The notes below the pieces were generated by a model that saw only the letters and a program-made list of their open reading frames with translations, searched no databases and was not told the origin of the DNA. A DNA stretch of 64,000 bases from contig OZ024742.1 in assembly GCA_964016885.1 (NCBI GenBank), positions 118,092,323 to 118,156,322 of the forward strand, read 5' to 3'. Of the stretch, positions 56,166 to 64,000 are shown piece by piece. The DNA comes from Eledone cirrhosa. Its lineage: Eukaryota; Mollusca; Cephalopoda; Octopoda; Eledonidae. Position 1 is the first letter of the stretch. Each line of letters opens with the position of its first letter. The translations under genes and the position numbers were made by a program.

Positions 56166-57438
56166 GCAATTAACAGCGCTGCGATCGAATGTGGCTTTTT
56201 AGCCCAGCTAATGATCTAAAATGTCTTGCACAGAGTTGGCAACCAAAACATTCACTGGGAATAGCCGGCTGAGGTTGGAGTTCATGTACTTTTGCATGTC
56301 GTTTGAGCCTTCCTGCTGATTTACATTCTCTACCACATGCTTGGCAAGCATGATGAGTAGCATCTTCAACAGAAGCCTGGTAGTCAACTACTTGTCTTAC
56401 TTTATGACTGCGAAGATGACTTTCGAGTCCAGCTTTGCTTAGGCAGTCTCGCACAGACGCTGCATGTCAGCACCATAGGAGGACCCTCTCCGTCTGGAAG
56501 TGCAACAGCAATGCCCTTCCTCACATCCCGCTTTACTTTCTCGTATGCGATTCGAGATGCCACAAAGACAACTTTTCTCTCATATACAGTCTTTCTCCAT
56601 TTATTACGATCAGCAGCAATATTTTCCCATGTATCAGCAGAGATGTTAGCGTCTCTCAAAGAGGCTTTCAAGGAATCCTTATACCTATTTTTTGGTTTAT
56701 GAGGCGGTCGTTTTCCTTTAACTAACTCTCCATAAAAGAGTTGTTTTGGTATTCTAGAATCCTTCATCCTGGCAAGGTGACCACTCCAACGGAGTCGTTG
56801 CTTAAGCACAAGAGATTCTATACTGTCACACATAGAGCTTTCCAAAATCTCGACATCACTGATGTGGTCCTTCCAGTAAACGCCATGGATCCGTCTGAGA
56901 CACATCTGATGGAAACGCTCCAATTGCTTAAGGTGGTGTCGATATGTGACCCAGGTCTCGCAGGCATAAAGAAGAGACGGGAGCACACATGCCTTGTACA
57001 CCTTTACCTTTGTCTTCTTGCATATGTCTCGCCAACCCCAGAGTCGCCTTTCTAGCTCTCCGAAAGCATCACTTACTTTCCTAATCCTGAGTGGGATTTC
57101 ATTATCAAGGTTGCTGTATCTATTGACAGTGCTTCCCAGGTAGACAAACTGATCAACCACTCCAAGTCGTTTACCATACACATAGATATTTGGTTCACAG
57201 TACTGCCTACCAGGGGCAGGTTGGTACATGACGGTTTTCTTGAGACTGACAGTCAATTCTAGGGCAGTGCAAACATCAGAAAATGCATTCAAAATGTGCT
57301 GCATATCACTCTCTGCGTGCGCTACAAGATCGCAATCATCTGCATACAAGAGGTCTCTTATGATTGATGTAAATACTTTTGTTTTTGCAGCAAAGCGCCT
57401 GATGTTAAATATGCTGCCTGAGGTTCGATATCGGATGT
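56166..57438 (-). mobile_element. Non-LTR retrotransposon with C-terminal zinc fingers, 5'-truncated
   Basis: Minus-strand LINE fragment truncated upstream in the RT palm, exactly at an (ACAT)n tract (57438). It encodes the rear half of the RT and a zinc-finger tail. Similar RTs are often assigned to RTE-like or related clades; I cannot fix the clade from this fragment. Confidence 0.82.
56170..57438 (-). pseudogene. RT C-terminal half plus C2H2 fingers
   Basis: Frame 1 (down to 56402): RDLLYADDCDLVAHAESDMQ with the YADD catalytic box near 57320-57365, LTVSLKKTVMYQPAPG, FVYLGSTVNRYSNLDNEIPL, VLPSLLYACETWV, QRLRWSGHLARM, then RYKDSLKASLRDANI and WRKTVYER. Frame 2 (56170-56454) continues after a 1-nt shift near 56440 with CQACGRECKSAGRLKRHAKVH and CQLCARHFRSLAGLKSHIRS, two C2H2-like fingers, and a stop. 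The apparent N-terminus of frame 1 (before the ACAT-encoded M-Y-V-C run) belongs to the adjacent LINE copy at 57508. The frame is otherwise open for about 345 codons. Confidence 0.83.
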
Positions 57439-57507
57439 AAACATACATACATACATACATACATACATACATACATACATACATACATACATACATACAT
57501 ACATACA
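57439..57507. repeat. (ACAT)n between two LINE copies
   Basis: Joins the truncated 5' side of the LINE at 56166 to the 3' end of the copy at 57508. Confidence 0.95.
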
Positions 57508-57950
57508 TGGTGGCTGCCAACTCGTTTTCGAGTACGGCCACTACTTTATATCCATGTTGGAGAACTCCTACCGATGCGCGGAATGAGTGTGACTTTTTAG
57601 TCCAGCCAGCGGATTGAAAACGGTGGTACAAACACTACACTTGTGACAATTATTGACACATAGTGCTGGGCCTATGGTACCATGTGACGACAAGTGCAGA
57701 GAGATCTCCAGATATAAAGCAATGCCTGTGCCGTGAAGCTTTTATAGTGAGCAAAGGCACTGCACAAAGCCAGTCCGACTCTCTTAACCAAGATGATATT
57801 TACCAAAAAGAAGAACAAGTCAACATCATTGGATGCCATCAGAGTTGCAGGTGTTATATCAGAATTTTCCTTCTCCTAGAATTCTGCCTTGACAAAGGGC
57901 AAAGGAGCTCTTAAGAGTCAATGGCAATCCAAAATCACCGGGAGAGATGA
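57508..57950 (-). mobile_element. Zinc-finger LINE 3' end, copy 3
   Basis: Near-identical to 38227-38690. Minus strand: CHKCSVCTTVF then NPLAGLKSHTHS, a C2H2-like finger, followed by the 3' UTR. (ACAT)n flanks both sides. Confidence 0.78.
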
Positions 57951-58044
57951 CATACATACATACATACATACATACATACATACATACATACATACATACA
58001 TACATACATACATACATACATACATACACACACACATACATACA
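57951..58044. repeat. (ACAT)n
   Basis: About 20 units on the other flank of LINE copy 3. Confidence 0.95.
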
Positions 58045-58045
58045 T

Positions 58046-58145
58046 TGGTGGCAGAGTCATTAGAACGTCGGATAGAATGTTTCATGGTATTCGTTCCATC
58101 TCTCTCTGAGTTCAAATCCCGCCGAGGTCAGCTTTGCCTCTCATC
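58046..58145 (+). mobile_element. Core-type SINE, tail-truncated
   Basis: GGTGGCAGAGTCATTAGAACG head, GAGTTCAAATCCCGCCGAGG, stops at TCTCATCC. Confidence 0.82.
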
Positions 58146-58149
58146 CACT

Positions 58150-60235
58150 ATATACTATTTGAATATTCTACATATTACTACTTATAAGGTATAAGATCTA
58201 AGGAAGTGTTATGAATTCTACCTAAGTTTGTCTTTTCATCTTCATCTTCATCTTCTACCTAGTCAGTCTGCCTCTGTCACTTGCTTGACTTGCTTGCATA
58301 CTGTATAAACATTAATTAAAATATTGTTGAAAACTGTGATAAAGTGTTTACACAAGTCAGATTTGTCACGCATCAGTATGTTTTTGTTTTGTTTTTTTTT
58401 ATCTGAAACTCAAATATTGAGTTGTAAATAAACCAGTTTCTTCTTCACTTGCGTTGCTGCAAGAACATTAAATTGTTTTCTGGTGCAACGAGATAGGTGA
58501 CTACCGGTTAAAAAGTAAGTAGGTTAACTACCACACCCACCATGCAATTAGAGAGCATAGATATAAGTATACTAGTTTTTGTCTAGGTAGCAACAGCTGA
58601 TGTAAGAAATATGAGCGCTGTAGACAAAGTGGTAGTTAAGATCAAGACAATTTTTCTAGTCTCATTTGAAGCGATTTAATTTTGCTTCAATTGCGTTGTT
58701 AATGTCCTTAGCAAAAGCAGAGATGCTACAAATACTATTTTCTTCCTCACAAGTATATGGTCCGTTTGTGTCTTGTGTAAAACATAGCATACACAGTTTT
58801 ATACTAAGTAATTAAATGTATTTTCGATTACATCCTACATGTGGTTTGTTATTTAGGGATAATTCCTTCTAAAGAAGTATAAAATCGTGCATACCATTCG
58901 TGTCTTTCTTTTGAAGTGGGGAAAGTTAAAAGACTTCTATCAGATATTGGGATTATTTTGTTCAGTTTGGCTGCAATTTGATTTTTGTTCGACACTTTCT
59001 GTTTTAGAGCAAGCAGAAAAAAAATTAATATTTTGACATTCGTGTGTATTTTCACCAAAATGTATTACGTTACCTCAAATTCATGTGTTTAAATTAGTAC
59101 AATGCTTAATTAATATTTTAAAAGATACATCACACAAATGTTCAGATTAATCCTAGTATCAAACATTTAAAAACAATTATTACTGCTACAATATCATTTC
59201 TGTATGAAATGTAGCAGTTCACTTTTGGCTGAATCAATAGTCAGCCAATGAGTAATATATCGTATATGTATCAATATTGCAACTTAGCTCTCCAAGGTTT
59301 ACTTCAGTTAATTTAAAATAGGTTACAGCTTACTAACGAAAACAACGAGTATTATGAAAATGTTAAGTGTTTCAGTAGTTTCCAGTATTGAACTAATTCA
59401 TTCATAGGAGATGAGAAGACACATTGGCCTAACCATTGCTATATAAACTCGAAGTCATTAGTAGTAAATATACAACGCTATAGATTATTGCTAGTTATAA
59501 ACGATACCATTACTAGTTATATATGAAATTATGTTAATAATAATGTATTCACTGCGGTATTTTGACTTTTTGCATAGCTCTAATTGTAAGAGTATGTATG
59601 TATCTATCTTATTGGTTCAGATTACAAGATTAGTCATTGTTTGACTAAGTAAAATATGTTAACATCCATAATGCCAGTATCAGTGCACTAATCTATAAAA
59701 CGTTCGTTGTAAAACAATGTTTTAGTTGCTATCAATTATAAATAGACTATATAGTCATTAAAGTGATACTGAAACATGGTACCTTTTACACTGCGCATGA
59801 TAAATGATACGGTTTAATGTGTGACTCCTGATCAGGCGACATAAATAGGTATTGCTGATCACTTTACGTACATATCTATCTTCTTTATTACACTTCTTTA
59901 ATGAACTAATCTAATCAGCGCATCACACTTTACAAAATATATGTGTTTTCTATTTTCTGTGACAAGGAGGAAAGCTATCAATTTTTGCACGGAACAAAAT
60001 AACGTCCTTGAATTTCAAATAAAATTATAAAGGATTCTGTTGTAGAAGAAGGTATAAGAATAACTTTCTTCATATCTACATTCATATCTTCATATCTTCA
60101 TAATTTACATTCATATCTACATTATTGATTTCTTACAAAGGAACAGAGCATGCATTACGAAGTTTGCCACAACAGTAAAGATATTGATGTTTTATTTAAA
60201 TGGATATTAGACGTACATGAAATTACAAGTTATCT
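58150..60235. other. No recognisable gene or repeat
   Basis: The longest stretch without a visible repeat. AT-rich with no sustained frame; a 69-codon minus frame (58849-59058) is unsupported. Confidence 0.5.
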
Positions 60236-60239
60236 CTTT

Positions 60240-61245
60240 TAATTGTGACCCTTAGGAAGTAACACAGTGGCCCGACGTTTTTTCCATTGATCATAGTAGT
60301 AGTGGAAGTCATTTTATGTGAGTGTCCTTAGCTCGCCGGTTGCAATGTTTTGTGTTTTCCACTGTCCAAAATGATGACCCTTGAACTTCGATTTCAACTT
60401 AGGGAAGAGGTAGAAATGACACAGAGCTAGATCTGGGCATTAGGGAGGAATTGGAAGAGTGGGAATTTTTTTCTTCTCCAGAAATTCTCTAATTTAAAGT
60501 ACTGTGTGAGCAGGCACGTTACTCTAGTGTAGTACCTAATTTCATGCAATGACCTTTCGGACTCTCTGGACCTGTTTTCGAAATCGTCACAAAACATTTT
60601 TTGTAAAAGGTGCAATTAACAATCTATCCTGGATGTAAAAATTCTTTGTGAACAATACCATGGCTGTCGAAAAAAATGATAATCATCGTTTCCACCCTGG
60701 GTCTGCTCATGCGTGTTTTCTTCGGAAGAGAACACTTTTTCGTGTGCAACTCCTCACTTTTCCGTTTTGTCTCTTTATCATACACGAACACCCATGGTTT
60801 ATTTCCTGTTATTACTTTATCCAAGAAATAAATTTGGCTCAATTTCAACTCTTTCTAGCAAATCCTGACAACTTTCCAGCCGGTTCGCTTTTTGCTCCAC
60901 ACGCAATTGTTTGGACACTAGTTTTAAACAAATTGTTTGCATATGCAAATGGTCTGTTAAACTTCCGTGAACTGCATTTTATCCAAGCCCATTCCTTCTG
61001 CAATCATCCTAATCGGCGATCTTTCGCCATTATCGCTCACACCACTTCAACACTTTGTTCATTTGTTGACGAGATTGACCCCCAAAAAGAAGTTAGTTTC
61101 AACATTTCTTGACCCTCTTTGATAGCTTCGTACCACTTAAAAACCTTATTTCTCCATAAGCTTGTGTTAAATTATTAAACGTTTCAGTGGCAGATTTGTT
61201 GAGTTTCATACAAAATTTGATCGCGTGCTGTTCGATATTTTCCTG
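60240..61245 (-). pseudogene. mariner transposase, frameshifted
   Basis: Open piece 60624-60848 (74 codons) reads ITGNKPWVFVYDKETKRKSE, then LPKKTRMSRPRVETMIIIFF and DSHGIVHKEFLHPG. This is the central mariner block, with W-V-F-x-Y-D, P-K-K-x-R-M-S-R and F-F-D-S-x-G-I-V-H-x-E-F. The first catalytic D (normally TGDE-W) is replaced: TGNK. The second, in FFDS, is kept. The N-terminal part (60950-61245) and the C-terminal PKLKSKFKGHHFG (about 60375-60415) lie in other frames with stops. The DNA-cleaving activity is lost. Confidence 0.78.
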
Positions 61246-61440
61246 CATCGCAAACGTAACAGATATTATAAATACGTCTGTACATAAACAGCAATAACTC
61301 GCGAGTGACTCAATCGATCATGTTGAAATAAATATGTACGTGCAGCCAAGGTCTTAACCAACACGCCTATGTACATCAACTAGGCACTGCATTACTATAT
61401 ACATAGGGAAATCAGTACCCTTACTTTGGGGACAAACCTC
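60240..61440 (-). mobile_element. mariner-type DNA transposon, decayed
   Basis: Minus-strand transposase remnant, running from MQENIEQHAIKFCMKLNKS (about 61190-61245) to the QWKKR-type C-terminus near 60285. A candidate right terminal sequence (TTTGGGGACAAACCTCGTA) is at 61424-61442; I could not find its inverted partner on the left. Confidence 0.72.
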
Positions 61441-61444
61441 GTAT

Positions 61445-62380
61445 ATGAAAGTGTAACTTAAGGTTATTAGTGATGTAAGCAGTTTAAAATAAATCTTGCA
61501 AAGTTGTTTTCCCTGTCACTCAAACAAGGATATTAAATGTTTGGTTTGTAATAGTAACTCCATCAATAGTAAGGTATCAGCAAAAATAATTATCGTTAAA
61601 GTATCATCTTGTACTTAAACGGTTACTTGATGTGTACCATCTGTCCATTGAACAAGGGAAACATTCATTAAAAAACTTTAATAATAACACTTAAACAATT
61701 CAATTAATTCAAACCCTGTTTTAAGGATATTTTAATGATATACAATGTGAATAATATGACAGTACAAAAATAAACATTAATATCTTGGAAATAATTTTGT
61801 AAGCGTAAGTATGCTTTTTCTCTCTGTTTTTCATGTTTTTTCCATGATTATTTTTTGTTTGTTTTGTAAGTAAACTTGTGTGTTAATCGACAGCCCGAAT
61901 GCAATATCCTGCAAAGTCGGTCTAATTCTCGCATTGAAACTTTTTATCACAGAATGTCATCTCAATTTTTAGACGTTCGTATCCTGCCACAAAAAAAAAA
62001 CGCAAACAAATACAAAAAAAAATCCACTAAACATTCGATATATTGAAATAGTTGTCTATAATTACGTCTTCTTTTCTGCCATCGTAATAAACTCACACAT
62101 TCTTGTGAGCAAAAGACGTATCTGCATCGAAGACGATAATAGATTAGAGTTAGGAAAAGAACTGAGGTTCTAATGGTGGTGGTTGTTTTTGTAATGTCCC
62201 CCATTTATCACCCTCGTAGCAATAAAAAAAAAACACTATTGCTGTTATTGATATTGTTATTATTATTGCCCTCATCATTTTTGATTATGTATAAATGATG
62301 TTAGGAAGAACTCAATATATAGTATTAGGCTTCCTGACAAATTACATACACTCGTGTCTAATATTAAGGTGTAGTTGAAT
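61445..62380. other. No recognisable gene
   Basis: AT-rich; ATT runs near 62240-62275; nothing else identifiable. Confidence 0.45.
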
Positions 62381-62394
62381 AAATGGTTGCCAGT

Positions 62395-62650
62395 ACTTAA
62401 TTTTATCGACCACGATGTAATATCGTATTGCTAGTTCTGCCACAATTTATTAATGGTAATGATTGGTAACTTTAGCTTTGAACCATACATTAGGCGATAG
62501 GGTTGAGTTAACCAACGCTCGTTGCAGATTAGTACCGACACAGGCAGAGTAAAAAGAAATGGCAACATCAGTGGGATTTGAACTCAGAATGGACGTACTA
62601 TTTACCGCAAGACAGTTTATTCGGCGCTCAACCGATTCTACCATCTGCCA
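62395..62650 (-). mobile_element. Diverged SINE
   Basis: CCAGTACTTAATTTTATCGACC, then after unrelated sequence GTGGGATTTGAACTCAGAATG and CAACCGATTCTACCATCTGCC. Confidence 0.6.
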
Positions 62651-62681
62651 CCACCACCACCACAATAATATTAATAATTGT

Positions 62682-62798
62682 CTCTACTTTAGGCACAAGG
62701 CCAGCAATTACCCAGTGCATTACTGGTACTTCATTTTATCGACCCCGTAAGGATGAAAGGCAAAGTTAACCTCGACGGGATTTGAACTCAGAATGAAC
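62682..62798 (-). mobile_element. Core-type SINE truncated at its B box
   Basis: TTAGGCACAAGGCCAGCAATT to GACGGGATTTGAACTCAGAATG, where the tandem array starts. Confidence 0.9.
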
Positions 62799-63145
62799 AA
62801 TATTATTAATAATATTTGAACTCAGAATGAACAATATTATTAATAATATTTGAACTCAGAATGAATAATATTATTAATAATATTTGAACTCAGAATGAAT
62901 AATATTATTAATAATATTTGAACTCAGAATGAACAATATTATTAATAATATTTGAACTCAGAATGAACAATATTATTAATAATATTTGAACTCAGAATGA
63001 ATAATATTATTAATAATATTTGAACTCAGAATGAATAATATTATTAATAATATTTGAACTCAGAATGAATAATATTATTAATAATATTTGAACTCAGAAT
63101 GAATAATATTATTAATAATATTTGAACTCAGAATGAACAATAATA
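62781..63145. repeat. 34-bp minisatellite, 11 copies, seeded by a SINE B box
   Basis: Unit TTTGAACTCAGAATGAA + CAATATTATTAATAATA (or TAATATT... variant). TTTGAACTC starts every 34 bp from 62781 to 63121. The first unit is the B-box end of the SINE at 62682; each unit also contains the perfect palindrome AATATTATTAATAATATT. Confidence 0.95.
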
Positions 63146-63194
63146 TTAATAATATTGATAATAATGATTTAATAACAATAATAATAATAATTTC

Positions 63195-63380
63195 CGACAT
63201 ACGCATAAGTGCAAGGTAACAACTTTGGAAGAAGTAGACCACTGACTTAGTGTACCCCAATACATAACTGGTATTTATTTTATCGATCCAGAAAGGATGA
63301 AAGGTGAAGTCGACCTGGCGGGATTTGAACTCTGAATGTAGATGGACGCAAGTAAATACCGCAAATTTTGCCAATCCATT
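63195..63380 (-). mobile_element. Diverged core-type SINE
   Basis: GGTATTTATTTTATCGATCC, GGATGAAAGGTGAAGTCGACC, GGCGGGATTTGAACTC, TTGCCAATCCA. Confidence 0.75.
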
Positions 63381-63583
63381 CCTCTATTAAGAAAAATATA
63401 TAATAATAGTTATGTAGACATGAATCGTAATGTTTTTTTTATGAACATGTCTAGGGGAAGTTGTGGTGTTGATCCCCTTCTCAACAGAATTAGCAAGGCA
63501 ATGAAATTGGTTCCAATTTTTGCGGGAAGTTTCAAGAAAATTTGAGGATATTTTATGCACAAAATATTCAAAGCATCACAGTG

Positions 63584-63585
<2 letters not shown>

Positions 63586-63618
<33 letters not shown>

Positions 63619-63726
63619 GCGTTGTTGTTGCTGTTGTTAGTGGTGATGATGGTGGTGGTGGTGGTGGTGATGGTGGTGGTGATGGTGGTGGTGGTGGTGG
63701 TGGTAGTGGTTGTGATGGTGGTGACA
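63586..63726. repeat. (GAT)n/(GGT)n trinucleotide tract
   Basis: GATGAT then GGTGGT units; Asp- or Val-rich ORFs are its translation. Confidence 0.95.
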
Positions 63727-63757
63727 GCGATAATTTATAAAGTTTATGAAGTGATGT

Positions 63758-63880
63758 AATCGATTATATCGACTTCAGAGGTATTATATTTTATCTCGAT
63801 CAATGAAGGATAAATCGCAAAAATTGACTTCAGCGAGATTTGAACTCAGAACGTAAAGGGACGCAACTAAATACTGATGC
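63758..63880 (-). mobile_element. Diverged core-type SINE
   Basis: GAAGGATAAATCGC, TTGACTTCAGCGAGATTTGAAC, CAGAACGTAAAGGGACGC. Confidence 0.65.
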
Positions 63881-64000
63881 TGTTATTATTGTTGTTGTTA
63901 GTGTTGCAATAGTTGTTGCTTTTGTTATAATAATTCATTACAATAAATTGATTAGCCACACCCAATGTATAAAACATTATTCTTGTTGTTTTGTTGTTGT

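Noticed and set aside
63520..63759. Asp/Gly- or Met/Val-rich ORFs
   Set aside because: Translated GAT/GGT trinucleotide repeats.

Overview
The window looks like repeat-dominated nuclear DNA from a cephalopod, most likely an octopod. The evidence is dozens of tRNA-headed SINEs sharing a conserved core (B box GTTCAAATCCC, then CTTTCATCCTTACGG, GTCGATAAAATAAAGTACC and CTGGCCTTGTGCC), very long (TA)n, (CA)n and (ACAT)n tracts, (TAA)n-associated R2/R4-type LINEs, and several GIY-YIG (Penelope-like) retroelements. The taxon call is inference from recalled cephalopod SINE structure. I see no convincing host gene or exon; essentially every protein-like signal belongs to a mobile element.

Layout. 1-10290: four R4/Dong-like LINEs with a restriction-like endonuclease, all on the minus strand, lie head-to-tail and are separated only by (ATT)n tracts. 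One of them has a 739-codon open frame. 10290-11440: TGG-rich tandem duplications. 11800-14640: a fifth, decayed R4-like copy on the plus strand. 14650-24000: SINEs, long (TA)n tracts, hairpin-forming elements, and a 29-bp x 20 minisatellite that is open in all three forward frames. 24247-27270: a Penelope-like retroelement (RT plus GIY-YIG) flanked by inverted terminal copies. 27400-28400: two more palindromes and a complete hammerhead ribozyme fold. 28400-41200: microsatellites, SINEs and LINE 3' ends set in (ACAT)n. 41285-43405: a ~2.1-kb palindrome whose arms each encode the same GIY-YIG nuclease. 45430-49850: a Tx1/L1-like LINE (ORF1 with CCHC knuckle, RT fragment, 3' end) and the 3' end of a relative. 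52165-55236: a C-rich Penelope-like element with GRYIDD-type RT and GIY-YIG. 55240-57950: (TA)n-bounded hairpins and a non-LTR RT with C-terminal zinc fingers. 60240-61440: a decayed mariner transposase. 62380-63880: SINEs and a 34-bp minisatellite seeded by a SINE B box.

The most notable pattern links several parts. Hammerhead-like cores (CUGANGA ... GAAA) occur at the ends of Penelope-like elements. At least two fold completely on paper (28294-28348 and 27079-27214). Several palindromes bordered by (TA)n have their centre at, or within a few bases of, such a core or of the predicted cleavage site. I infer that these palindromes are head-to-head inverted dimers of ribozyme-bearing retroelement ends inserted into (TA)n. 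The head-to-tail R4-like array in (ATT)n and the zinc-finger LINE ends in (ACAT)n are parallel cases of microsatellites acting as landing pads.
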